From: Hyphomicrobium sp.
GTDB lineage: Bacteria > Pseudomonadota > Alphaproteobacteria > Rhizobiales > Hyphomicrobiaceae
Length of the DNA stretch: 64,000 nucleotides
Direction: 5' to 3'
Assembly: GCA_003987725.1 (NCBI GenBank)
Contig: RXJH01000006.1
Span: 1-64,000, forward strand
Positions 55,725 through 63,590 of this stretch are shown piece by piece (position 1 is the stretch's first letter; every line of letters starts with the position of its first letter). A model generated the notes under the pieces. That model made no database searches, was not told the DNA's origin, and saw only the letters and a list, made by a program, of their open reading frames with translations. The position numbers were made by a program, and so were the translations under genes.

Positions 55725-56928
55725 AAAGACCGCCGAAAAGCCGCGGCGATCGCGTTGGAAGATCCCGGCCGTGGCCGTCCTGTTCGTTGGCGGCGCGACT
55801 TTTCTCGCTTTCACTGGCATTACGAGCCGCGAGCAGACCGTCGCCCAATTGAAGAACAAATCAGCTGCGCGGGCCATCCCGACGGTTATCGTTTCAGCCC
55901 CGGCCGTCCAGCCGAGTATCGGCCAGCTCGATTTGCCCGGCCGTTTGGATGCCTATTATCAGGCAGCGCTCTTCGCGCGCGTTAGCGGCTACGTATCGAG
56001 CCGGAACGCGGACATCGGCACGCGCGTCAAAACTGGCGACGTGCTGGCAACCATCGACGCGCCGGATCTCGATCAGCAGCTGTCCCAGGCAGAGTCGGAT
56101 CTGAACAACGCCAAGGCAAATGCGGCGCTCGCGGATGTCACCAACCAACGCTATCAGGCGCTGCTGCCCAACAGCTACGTCACCCACCAGGCCGCCGATG
56201 AAAAGAAGGCCGACCTCGAAGCGAAGAACGCATTGGTGAAGTCCGGGCAAGCCAACGTCGACCGGCTGAAGGCGCTCACCGCCTACAAAAGCATCGTCGC
56301 ACCCTTCGACGGCATCGTGACCGTGCGCAACACCGACGTCGGAAACCTCATCAACACCGGCAGCTCGACGGGCTCGGAGATGTTTGTCGTCGCCGACGTC
56401 CACAAGCTTCGGCTTTACGTCAACGTTCCCCAAACCTACGTGCCGATGATCCCGAACGGCACCGTCGGCGTGCTGACCGTTCCCGAGCGCCCCGGCAAAA
56501 AGTATGAAGCCAAGGTCGAAGCATCTTCTGGCGCCGTCGATGTCGCGTCCGGCACCACACGCATGCAGCTTGTCGTCGACAACACTGCCGGTGAGCTCAT
56601 GCCGGGCGCCTACGCCAGCGTTCATCTGACGGTCGGCACCAAGCACGATGTTCTCGTCATCCCGTCCAGCGCGATGCTGTTTGATAAAGCAGGTTTGCGC
56701 GTTGCAACGGTCGGCCCGGATGATCGGGTGACTTTGAAGCAGATCACGATTGGCCGCGACCTCGGCGCGACGTTGGAGATCGCCTCCGGCCTCAGCCCCG
56801 AAGACAGGGTCATCGAAAGCATCCCCGACGGCATCGTCGACGGCGACCGCGTGAACGTCAAGGAACACCCGAGTCCCTCAACGGCGCCCTCGTCGTCGAA
56901 TGGACCCACTCCGCCGAACAAGGGCTGA
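55714..56928 (+). CDS. RND membrane-fusion (adaptor) protein
   Basis: The 404-residue protein has an N-terminal anchor (IPAVAVLFVGGATFLAFTGI), a lipoyl-like half (GYVSSRNADIGTRVKTGDVL), a coiled-coil hairpin (SQAESDLNNAKANAALADV) and the second lipoyl half (KSIVAPFDGIVTVRNTDVG), followed by beta-barrel and membrane-proximal domains. GGGAG precedes the ATG at 55714, which overlaps the pump gene by 11 bases. The C-terminus is rich in Ser and Pro. It links the RND pump to an outer-membrane channel. Confidence 0.92.
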   Translation: MLPEKTAEKPRRSRWKIPAVAVLFVGGATFLAFTGITSREQTVAQLKNKSAARAIPTVIVSAPAVQPSIGQLDLPGRLDAYYQAALFARVSGYVSSRNADIGTRVKTGDVLATIDAPDLDQQLSQAESDLNNAKANAALADVTNQRYQALLPNSYVTHQAADEKKADLEAKNALVKSGQANVDRLKALTAYKSIVAPFDGIVTVRNTDVGNLINTGSSTGSEMFVVADVHKLRLYVNVPQTYVPMIPNGTVGVLTVPERPGKKYEAKVEASSGAVDVASGTTRMQLVVDNTAGELMPGAYASVHLTVGTKHDVLVIPSSAMLFDKAGLRVATVGPDDRVTLKQITIGRDLGATLEIASGLSPEDRVIESIPDGIVDGDRVNVKEHPSPSTAPSSSNGPTPPNKG

Positions 56929-57015
56929 TGCTTAATAGGAGATGCCGGTAACGGGGAACACGGAAGTTGCGCCATGCGTTTACCGCGCATGGAACAACGG
57001 AAGGATCATGTCCCA

Positions 57016-57339
57016 ATGAGGGTAAGAATTCTTGCCGGTGCCGCGCTGGCGGCTGCAATCCTCGTCAATTCACCTGTAGTCGCTGAGCCCTCGGCGAACG
57101 ACATTCCAGCGAACGCGCCGGGCGGCGGCAAAGGCATAGAACCGGGCAAGGTCGGCCCGGGAAGTGAAAAGAATGCGGAGATTTCTCCGACATCGCCGGC
57201 AGTTCCCGTCGACAAGCAACCGCCTCCGGAAATCAGCTTGCCGGCCGATTCTGGTTCAGGAAGCAGTTCCGGCGAACAGGGCAATGGCCCCGAGGGCACG
57301 GCTCCGCCGCATGATCCTTCAGGGGCAGGACTGCAGTAA
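57016..57339 (+). CDS. Secreted low-complexity protein, unknown
   Basis: This 107-residue protein has a signal peptide (MRVRILAGAALAAAILVNS, cleaved near VVA/EPS). The mature part is almost entirely Gly, Pro, Ser, Asn and Glu and is probably disordered. AAGGA precedes the ATG at 57016. No family is recognised. It follows the adaptor gene by 87 bases and may be cotranscribed with it. Confidence 0.6.
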   Translation: MRVRILAGAALAAAILVNSPVVAEPSANDIPANAPGGGKGIEPGKVGPGSEKNAEISPTSPAVPVDKQPPPEISLPADSGSGSSSGEQGNGPEGTAPPHDPSGAGLQ

Positions 57340-57490
57340 GCAGAGTGCCTGGGCAACGCCTCACGATTTAATCAAATGAAGACCGTTGTTATTCGGCGGA
57401 ATTTGCCAAATTCGGCGGTCTTCATTGCGCGCGTGTCGAAAACCGGTGACAGAATGGTGTCTCAGCCAAGAAGCCAGTGAGGCCCAGCGC

Positions 57491-57766
57491 ATGTTGAAAG
57501 TCTTGAGCGTCGCAAGCTTCGTTCTGGGCTTCGCGGTCCTCGTGCCGTCAGCCGACGCCCATCACTGGCGACACCATAACAATTATGGCTTCAAGCTCGG
57601 CTACCACAGGTACGGACCGCCATATGGTCCGCGCTTCGGCTTCTACACTTATGCCGGCGACCCATTTGCGCGCGACGACTATTACGATGGCCGCCGCTGC
57701 TACTACCTCCACCGTCGAGATTTCTGCCGCGGACCCCGGCCCCTCGACTGGCTGCGCTTCCGCTAA
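57491..57766 (+). CDS. Small secreted His/Tyr-rich protein, unknown
   Basis: This 91-residue protein has a signal peptide (MLKVLSVASFVLGFAVLVPS, cleaved near ADA) and a mature part rich in His, Tyr, Arg and Gly (HHWRHHNNYGFKLGYHRYG) with two cysteines. Such proteins are common in Hyphomicrobiales, with no known role; the His cluster might bind metal. I use the ATG at 57491, since the longer frame would bury the signal peptide. Confidence 0.65.
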   Translation: MLKVLSVASFVLGFAVLVPSADAHHWRHHNNYGFKLGYHRYGPPYGPRFGFYTYAGDPFARDDYYDGRRCYYLHRRDFCRGPRPLDWLRFR

Positions 57767-57847
57767 ATCTCCGCGATTGGGAAAACGGCAATGCGAGCCG
57801 GCGCGGCCGATGTGAAGGCATCGGCCGGCCCCAGACCATGCCTGAGA

Positions 57848-58171
57848 TCACCAGGCCGGAACACAAACCCGGCGCGGCCGAAAATCGAAACCGTTGTCGT
57901 AGTAGCAGTAGCGGACAGGATACGCGCGAACCGGAACAGGAACCGGAACCGGTACGGCATAAACCGGATAACGCGGAAGCGCGTAGTAGCTGCCAGCCGG
58001 ATAGAACCCATAGGCCGGATAGAAGCCCCATCCCTCCCGGCGGCAATCGCGGCTCGGCGCATGATAGCCGTAAGGGTCGTAGACGCAGCCACGATGGCGC
58101 GCTTCAGCCGAAGTTGCGACCGCAAAACTCGAAGCCGCCGCGAGGACGGCTGCGTACTTCACAAAGGACAT
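57848..58171 (-). CDS. Small secreted Tyr/Pro-rich protein, unknown
   Basis: This 107-residue protein has a signal peptide (MSFVKYAAVLAAASSFAVAT, cleaved near AEA) and a mature part with four cysteines and a Val-Pro repeat (YAVPVPVPVPVRAYP). The composition is like the neighbour at 57491, to which it is convergent, but the sequences are not clearly homologous. A GGAGACTCCTAATG context supports the start at 58171. Confidence 0.6.
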   Translation of the reverse strand: MSFVKYAAVLAAASSFAVATSAEARHRGCVYDPYGYHAPSRDCRREGWGFYPAYGFYPAGSYYALPRYPVYAVPVPVPVPVRAYPVRYCYYDNGFDFRPRRVCVPAW

Positions 58172-58311
58172 TAGGAGTCTCCCAGATGCACTCACGACCT
58201 GCACATTGGGAAAGAAGATAGAACAAGCCGTTATTCGGCGACGGCCCAAGCGAAACTAGGGTGAATGAAGACTTGCGTTTACTGGCCGGAATTCGGGGCG
58301 CCCCCGCCGCA

Positions 58312-58812
58312 TTAATTGCCCGTTAGCCCTATTTGGTTGGCCAGAGCCTGGATCTCGTGAAGCGATTTCCGATCGGCCTCTATGAGCTTAGGAAGGCGCT
58401 TCGTCATCTTCTCTTTCAAATCAGCCGGACAGCCTGCCGGCAGCTTCATTAACGACTTGTCGACCTCTTCCTGGGCCTTCTTCTCGACATCCGCGCGATC
58501 GATCGCGGTATCGACGCATCCATATAAGTTGACGACGAACGGGGTCGTCGCTTTGTAAAAGCGGTCGAGCTTGTCCGCTTCCGCGTTGAAACCGCAGCGC
58601 CGCGCCAGCTGGATCTGCTCGAACTGATCGGCGACTTGCGACCGCATGACGAGCGACGTGCAAGCATATCCTGTGGCGATGCCGACCTGTTGCCTGCAGA
58701 TGCCAAGCCGCATGTCCGCCTTCTGAATTTCATTGAGCGTGCAGGCCCCCGCACCGCTGCAAAATGCCGGAAAAAGGCCAAGCGCAAGCACGGCGGTCAA
58801 TCTCGAATTCAT
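58312..58812 (-). CDS. Secreted cysteine-containing helical protein, unknown
   Basis: The 166-residue protein has a signal peptide ending ...CSGAGA. The mature part is mostly helical with six cysteines (for example GICRQQVGIATGYACTS and LAGC-type spacing near PAGCPADLKEK), which suggests disulfides. GGGGGAGTGATAGCCC stands before the ATG. Unknown function. The 372 bases between it and the next gene (58813-59184) show no feature that I can support. Confidence 0.65.
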   Translation of the reverse strand: MNSRLTAVLALGLFPAFCSGAGACTLNEIQKADMRLGICRQQVGIATGYACTSLVMRSQVADQFEQIQLARRCGFNAEADKLDRFYKATTPFVVNLYGCVDTAIDRADVEKKAQEEVDKSLMKLPAGCPADLKEKMTKRLPKLIEADRKSLHEIQALANQIGLTGN

Positions 58813-59184
58813 GGGCTATCACTCCCCCGATGCAAAGAAACGCCGCTGTGGCCGCGGCAACAAACCGTAACAGAGAGAATGTGGCGCGCTGAGTGCGCCG
58901 CCTCCTATGTGACTTTATGCGCGTTCCGTTGGCTGAGACTGCGGCCAAGCGCCGGGTTTCATACGCTTTTTGTGCGAAGTGTTACGACCCGGTCACGTTT
59001 TGTCTCCCTGCCAAATGCTAGCCTCAATCCAGGTTTGTCGTTGGACGGTAACGCGAGGAAAAAGCGCGCAAATAGGGGTCCAAACGCCGTCAGGCGATAA
59101 GCATGTCTCGCGATTTCGAACTGCAGGACCTGCGCGCAGACCGGGAGCAGCGCCTTGGGGCTTTTCTAACGGGGAGAAGCCAAC

Positions 59185-59370
59185 ATGCGAAAATTCAAAG
59201 TCATTGTCTGGTGTGAGAACTGCCAGAACGACGTCGAAGGATGCTTCGGCGGCGGCTCGGAAACGATCGGCAGCGCGTTCGAGAGCTGGGACGACGCTCA
59301 TAGAGCGGCCGCCGAATACTGCGGGAACATGCCCTACAACTATCGCGTCGAGGAAGACGACGAGTACTAG
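59185..59370 (+). CDS. Small acidic cytoplasmic protein, unknown
   Basis: This 61-residue protein has a CENCQNDVEGC segment, two more short motifs rich in acidic residues, and ends VEEDDEY. GGGGAGAAG lies eight bases before the ATG, so it is likely a real gene. The cysteines could bind zinc. No family is recognised. A terminator follows at 59525. Confidence 0.6.
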   Translation: MRKFKVIVWCENCQNDVEGCFGGGSETIGSAFESWDDAHRAAAEYCGNMPYNYRVEEDDEY

Positions 59371-59524
59371 ACGGTGCGTAGAAGCCATCGCGCGATCTGA
59401 ACGCCGGATCGGTGGTCCGCTTGCGGGCCAAGCCATGCGACGCGGTCCAAGCCGGATCGCGATCGTCCGAAAATTTGCGAGCCGCAAAGCGAGGCTTGCA
59501 CGCGCTTAACCGTGCTCAAAAAAC

Positions 59525-59558
59525 AAAAAGGCGGCCATCCGAAGATGTCCGCCTTTTT
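59525..59558. terminator. Bidirectional intrinsic terminator
   Basis: AAAAAGGCGG pairs with CCGCCTTTTT, with an inner ATC/GAT extension (CC opposite GT unpaired) around CGAA, giving A-run, GC stem and T-run on both strands. It is the clearest intrinsic terminator in the window and lies 155 bases after the small gene at 59185. The rest of 59371-59778 holds no gene. Confidence 0.85.
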
Positions 59559-59778
59559 CTGAGACGCAAAACTATTTAGCGACAATGACTTGAAAATCTT
59601 GACAAATCATGAGTGCCGCCCAGACCCGGCTCTGAGGAAAATCTGTTAAAAAAGCGTGCGTTCCTTGTGGGAGAATCCAAAAGAGTACAGCGCCAGGAAT
59701 CGGATTCTGATTCCGTCGCATTGGGCGGGCATGATTCGGATCGGCGGTTGATCCGGGTCATCGCGGTGAGGGAATTCA

Positions 59779-60024
59779 ATGCGCATGTACGGCTACACAT
59801 CGGAAGAGCTTCAGTCGTTTTATGGTGTACTCGATCGCTTGGTGACTGAAGTTGCCGATCGTGAATTGCAGATAACAGTCTACGACATGATCCACCGGCT
59901 CTTCGAAGCCGCCGACAAGGGCGTCCGCGAACCAGAACGGTTGCGCCAAGCCGTGCTGCGAGGCTGGGTTGCGCCCGAGGCGCTCTTGGAAAGCGTGGAG
60001 CTGCACCACTGGCGCGCCGCGTGA
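59779..60024 (+). CDS. Small helical cytoplasmic protein, unknown
   Basis: This 81-residue protein begins MRMYGYTSEELQSFYGVLDR and is predicted to be mainly helical, with the charged motif MIHRLFEAADKGVREPERL. GAGGGAA stands a few bases before the ATG. No family is recognised. It is convergent with the NfeD/SPFH operon. Confidence 0.55.
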   Translation: MRMYGYTSEELQSFYGVLDRLVTEVADRELQITVYDMIHRLFEAADKGVREPERLRQAVLRGWVAPEALLESVELHHWRAA

Positions 60025-60159
60025 GGCGCTTGCTGGACGTTGCCGGATGCACGGGAGTCCAGGAAGCGATCGGCTTCGCAATCATTCCTGGACGGCGGAT
60101 GAACTTGGTCGTCTGCCGCCTTGAAAAGAAATGCGATCAACGGATCGCATTTTCGAGCG

Positions 60160-60432
60160 TCAATAGTCGTTTACGTCCTCGCGCGCAATTTTCACGTCGC
60201 CTTTCGATCGAAAAGTCAAACGCAGCCCGATAAAGGCCGCCATCGCGACGACTGCAAAAATCAAGATGTCCCGTTCCAAGTAGAAATTGTCAGATAAAAA
60301 TTCGGTCAGCGCCACGCTGAACAAGCCAATCGCGAGGCTGAGGCAGATAAAGACGCCCGTTATCATCTCCAACGCCAGGATCACGACGCCTAGGATGAGA
60401 GCCACCTCGTAAGGCTGGAGATTCATCATCAT
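60160..60432 (-). CDS. Short NfeD-like membrane protein
   Basis: This 90-residue protein has two or three helices (PYEVALILGVVILALEMITG, ILIFAVVAMAAFIGLRL) and lacks a serine-protease domain; it is the short partner form of NfeD. Three ATG codons in a row (60432, 60429, 60426) overlap the stop of the SPFH gene, so the two are translationally coupled. Such pairs act together in membrane microdomains. Confidence 0.8.
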   Translation of the reverse strand: MMMNLQPYEVALILGVVILALEMITGVFICLSLAIGLFSVALTEFLSDNFYLERDILIFAVVAMAAFIGLRLTFRSKGDVKIAREDVNDY

Positions 60433-61301
60433 TTGGAAACCAATCGGCTTGCGACAGACGATACGGACGATAGCGTTTCGAGCAAATCTGCTGGAAGAAG
60501 AATAATCTTCGCGGCAGGTTGCGTCCCTAACGTTTTGACTGCCTCGGCTTGGATTTTCTTGATATCGAAGTTTATCGCCGCTTCCCCGCCATTGTTGATG
60601 GCTTCGGCGATGGTTTTGACCGAATAGGCTTGAGCATCTGCAAGAACGCGTTGAGCCTGCGCCTGCTGCTGCGCCGTGTACAGCTCGGCGTCGGCGGCGA
60701 GATTGGCGGCTTGCTTCTTGCCTTCTGCTTCGCGAACCAGCGCGCGACGCGTGCGTTCGGAATTTAATTGCAGCTGCATTGCCGCTCTTGTTTCGGCATC
60801 GACTTCCACGTCGACGATTTCGACCCGCGTAAGAACGATACCCCATTCCTCAGTGACGTGTTGTATCTCAGCCTCGATCGTGTCTGAAAGCACACGACGG
60901 TTCGACTGAACATCGTCGAGGTCGGAATTACCAATCGTGCTTCGCACAATGCCGGTGATGATCGTTTCGATTGCCTGATCAATATTTTTGATCCGGTACC
61001 AAGCTCTCGAGGCATCCGTCACGCGATAGAGAATTGCGAGCTTAACTTCGATTTGAACGTTATCTTTCGTGATGCTCGGCACAGACTTTACCGGCAACTG
61101 ACGTTCGAGAATGTTTTCCTTGTGCGCGATGCGATCGAAAAACGGCGTTACGATGTGAACGCCGGCACTCAAGGTTCGGCTATACCGTCCCATGCGTTCG
61201 ACAAGCCAATTTTCCGTTTGGGGAACGATCTTCAAACTAAGAAAGATGACACAAAGGCAAATAGCGAGAATCGCAAGAACCGTCGTCATCACTTCCCCCA
61301 A
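60429..61301 (-). CDS. SPFH/stomatin-like membrane protein
   Basis: The 290-residue protein has one N-terminal helix (VLAILAICLCVIFLSLKIVP), the stomatin core (TENWLVERMGRYSRTLSAGV, then VEIVDVEVDAETRAAMQLQ) and a long coiled coil (ALVREAEGKKQAANLAADAE). This is the QmcA/stomatin type, which forms oligomers at the inner membrane and is often paired with NfeD, as here. A GGGGGAAG site stands before the ATG. Confidence 0.9.
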   Translation of the reverse strand: MGEVMTTVLAILAICLCVIFLSLKIVPQTENWLVERMGRYSRTLSAGVHIVTPFFDRIAHKENILERQLPVKSVPSITKDNVQIEVKLAILYRVTDASRAWYRIKNIDQAIETIITGIVRSTIGNSDLDDVQSNRRVLSDTIEAEIQHVTEEWGIVLTRVEIVDVEVDAETRAAMQLQLNSERTRRALVREAEGKKQAANLAADAELYTAQQQAQAQRVLADAQAYSVKTIAEAINNGGEAAINFDIKKIQAEAVKTLGTQPAAKIILLPADLLETLSSVSSVASRLVSK

Positions 61302-61402
61302 TCGAAAACTGTCAGAACCATTTAATCTGATAGCTATGACGTGACAATATAGGGGACCCCACGCGCCCGAGTGTTCGGAGCGGGTCAGTTTCGAATCCGA
61401 CT

Positions 61403-61423
61403 TTGCTGATCGTCGTGCGCGAA
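61403..61423 (+). repeat. 21-bp direct repeat, left copy
   Basis: The sequence TTGCTGATCGTCGTGCGCGA plus one A recurs at 63570-63590 with a single difference (T to C at the fifth base), in the same orientation. The two copies enclose about 2.1 kb with the two-gene operon and the tRNA-Thr. No transposase lies between them. Confidence 0.6.
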
Positions 61424-61473
61424 CGTCACTGCCGGCATCCGGAGTTGACCAACGTACACCGTTGGTGTCGCGC

Positions 61474-61944
61474 CTACAGGCTGGGCTTACTGATCATCAG
61501 CCAGACGATGACCAGCACGGACGCGAAGGCCGGGAAGCCGAACGCAAACCAGAGACGCCACAGACGGAAGTAGCTGGGCGGTAGACTCACGGCTCTCTCG
61601 GCCGCGTCACGGGCGATGTCGCGCATTCGCACCTGCATCCACACGACCGGCAGCCAGAACAGGCCCACGATGATGTAAAGCGCTAGACTCAGCGCAATCC
61701 AGCCGTCGAACAGCGGATAGCCAGCGATCAGCGCCAGCCAGCCACCGGTGATGGGTTGCAGCACGACGGCCGTCGCGGTGAACAGGGAGTCGGCAATGAC
61801 AACCACACCTGCCGTGTGGGCGATCAGGCGTGAATCTCCCGTCCGGTGGGCCATCAGCATGAAGAAGGCGATGCCCGCGCCTGTGCCGAGGAGAATGGTC
61901 GCGCCGATGATGTGCAGCGTCTTGAGGAGCAGGTAAAGCGTCAT
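61474..61944 (-). CDS. DUF2269-like integral membrane protein
   Basis: This 156-residue protein has four predicted helices. The start MTLYLLLKTLHIIGATILLG, with a conserved His in the first helix, and the segment WIALSLALYIIVGLFWLPVV are typical of DUF2269. The ATG at 61944 overlaps the stop of the epimerase-DoxX gene by ATGA. Function unknown; the pairing with a DoxX-type domain suggests a joint membrane role. Confidence 0.75.
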   Translation of the reverse strand: MTLYLLLKTLHIIGATILLGTGAGIAFFMLMAHRTGDSRLIAHTAGVVVIADSLFTATAVVLQPITGGWLALIAGYPLFDGWIALSLALYIIVGLFWLPVVWMQVRMRDIARDAAERAVSLPPSYFRLWRLWFAFGFPAFASVLVIVWLMISKPSL

Positions 61945-63227
61945 CTCTCGTCCATCACCGCCAGGGAAACCAGCGCGAGCACTGCCGCCGGCACGCTTTT
62001 CACAAGCGGCCCCATGGGATCGGCCCAAAGGTCCGGAACCCACACGCTGGCCGCCGAAAGATATCCAGCCGTCACCACGATCATCGCGCGCAACGCCAGG
62101 GGCGCGGTAGCGCGTATGGAGACGAGGAAAGCCAGGCTAAGGTCGAGGATACTTCCGCCAACCACGAAAGCGTCGGCCAGACCTGCGGGGATTCCGGCGC
62201 CGGTGAGCAGCCCGGCTGCGCGGTCATGGCTCGCGAAGCCGACGACGCCCGAGACCGCCCAGAACGCCGCCAACGTGGCGAGCATCGTGGGTTTGAGGAA
62301 ATACAAGTGCGCGAACCATCGCTCTTGCACACCGCTAGGCCAGCTCGAAAGCGTTTCGACCAGACCGCGCGGCGAGAGGCTGAGGCGCGAGTTCGCCGCG
62401 TCGCTGTCCCCGGTCACGCCGCCGGCAAGCTGGCGCATTGCGGCCGTGCGCATCGGGCTTCGCCACCCTAGCCACGCGAGTCCATCGGCAACCATCGCCA
62501 CCGCCGCCGCTACCCATGTGGGCGCGGCGATCACGCGCGCGTCCGGCAAGCCGAGCCATGATCGGAAAGCACGCAGGATGTCGCCGAGACTGGTCCTTTC
62601 TGCAGAAACCAGATCGCACGTGAATCTGGCCGTCGGCACCACGAGCGCGCGAACCACGGCCAGGGCGACATCGTCCACCGAAATGACTTGGACGATAGCG
62701 TCCGGCCTTATGGCCGGGATGGCGAAAGGAAACGCCGAAAGGCCCCGCAACAGGGCGCTTCCGCCGTAGGCTGCCGGCGCCAACACCAGGCCGGGCCGGA
62801 GAATGATCCAGTCGAGGTTCGTGGCCCGGAGCGCTGCTTCGGCCTCGTGCTTCGTGTACTGGAAACGTCCTTCGCCGCGTTCGACGCCGACCGCCGAGAT
62901 GTGCACGAACCGGCGGACGCCGTGCTGCTCGCAAGCGCGGGCCAATTCGGTCACGGCCCGGACGTGAACCCCTCGAAGGTCGTCGCGCGGGCTGTCCTGG
63001 AGTGCGCCCGCGCAGTTGACCACTGCGTCGATGCTGCCCAGGAGCGCCGCCCATCGGTCGGCGTTCATGTCACGCAGGTCGGCGTCCACCCAGCGAGCCT
63101 TTGGAAACCGGCGCCGCGCGACGCTGGTCTCACGGCCAAGGCCGACGACCTCGTGGCCTTCACCGAGGAGGCGAGCGGTTACGTAGCCGCCCACCAGTCC
63201 GTAGGCCCCAATCACCAAGATGCGCAT
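61941..63227 (-). CDS. NAD(P)-binding epimerase-like domain fused to a DoxX-like membrane domain
   Basis: The 428-residue protein starts with an atypical SDR (MRILVIGAYGLVGGYVTARL; FVHISAVGVERG; YTKHEAEAAL with Tyr and Lys) to about residue 285. It then has four helices (MLATLAAFWAVSGVVGF, GGSILDLSLAFLVSI and others), as in DoxX-like proteins. This domain order is known for complex-I NDUFA9-like SDR proteins of bacteria. Its codons are especially GC-rich. ATGA overlap with the DUF2269-like gene makes a two-gene operon. Confidence 0.85.
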   Translation of the reverse strand: MRILVIGAYGLVGGYVTARLLGEGHEVVGLGRETSVARRRFPKARWVDADLRDMNADRWAALLGSIDAVVNCAGALQDSPRDDLRGVHVRAVTELARACEQHGVRRFVHISAVGVERGEGRFQYTKHEAEAALRATNLDWIILRPGLVLAPAAYGGSALLRGLSAFPFAIPAIRPDAIVQVISVDDVALAVVRALVVPTARFTCDLVSAERTSLGDILRAFRSWLGLPDARVIAAPTWVAAAVAMVADGLAWLGWRSPMRTAAMRQLAGGVTGDSDAANSRLSLSPRGLVETLSSWPSGVQERWFAHLYFLKPTMLATLAAFWAVSGVVGFASHDRAAGLLTGAGIPAGLADAFVVGGSILDLSLAFLVSIRATAPLALRAMIVVTAGYLSAASVWVPDLWADPMGPLVKSVPAAVLALVSLAVMDER

Positions 63228-63230
63228 GGA

Positions 63231-63338
63231 CTACTGCATAGCCTCAGCGGCTTTGATCTGAAAACAAATCCGCTTCAACATTGCGAAGTATCCGCAGTCG
63301 CATGCCGTGAAGGTCGACCCCGCCTCTCGTTTTGACAT
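63231..63338 (-). CDS. Possible 35-residue leader peptide before the epimerase-DoxX gene
   Basis: A short frame beginning MSKREAGSTFTACDCGYFAM and ending ...KAAEAMQ starts at an ATG preceded by TAAGG and stops three bases before the next gene. It is also possible that this is the chance remnant of an older gene end. No similarity is known to me. Confidence is low, and I list it because tight spacing suggests coupling. Confidence 0.3.
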   Translation of the reverse strand: MSKREAGSTFTACDCGYFAMLKRICFQIKAAEAMQ

Positions 63339-63468
63339 CGGCCTTATCAATTGCGCTACGAGACTGCTGGCCGGCGCAGCCGGCGCCTGTCATCCATGGC
63401 ATCGAATAGAAGAGGCCACGCGCCGTAAGCTGCGATCCGTCGATTTGGGGGCAAGTGTTTGAAAGCAA

Positions 63469-63544
63469 TGGTGCCGCTTGCGTGACTCGAACACGCGACC
63501 CCGTCATTACGAATGACGTGCTCTACCGGCTGAGCTAAAGCGGC
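63469..63544 (-). tRNA. tRNA-Thr (anticodon CGT)
   Basis: Read on the minus strand, 76 bases fold into a full cloverleaf: acceptor stem GCCGCTT/AAGCGGC, D-arm with AGCTCAGCCGGTAGAGC, anticodon stem CGTCA/TGACG with loop TTCGTAA (anticodon CGT, reading ACG), and T-arm around GTTCGAGTC. CCA is encoded. It reads threonine codon ACG. Confidence 0.93.
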
Positions 63545-63569
63545 CCAAATCGACAAAGCCGGTTGCTGC

Positions 63570-63590
63570 TTGCCGATCGTCGTGCGCGAA
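63570..63590 (+). repeat. 21-bp direct repeat, right copy
   Basis: This is the partner of 61403-61423, with 20 of 21 bases identical. It lies 26 bases upstream of the tRNA-Thr 5' end (the tRNA is on the minus strand), so part of it could belong to the tRNA promoter. Confidence 0.6.

Noticed and set aside
61846-62769. 307-codon plus-strand frame of Ala/Thr/Arg-rich sequence
   Set aside because: It is the shadow of the epimerase-DoxX gene and has the composition typical of GC-rich antisense frames.
63469-63544. Attachment site at the tRNA-Thr 3' end
   Set aside because: I found no second copy of the tRNA 3' end in the window and no integrase gene. The direct repeat found lies on the 5' side of the tRNA, not at its 3' end.
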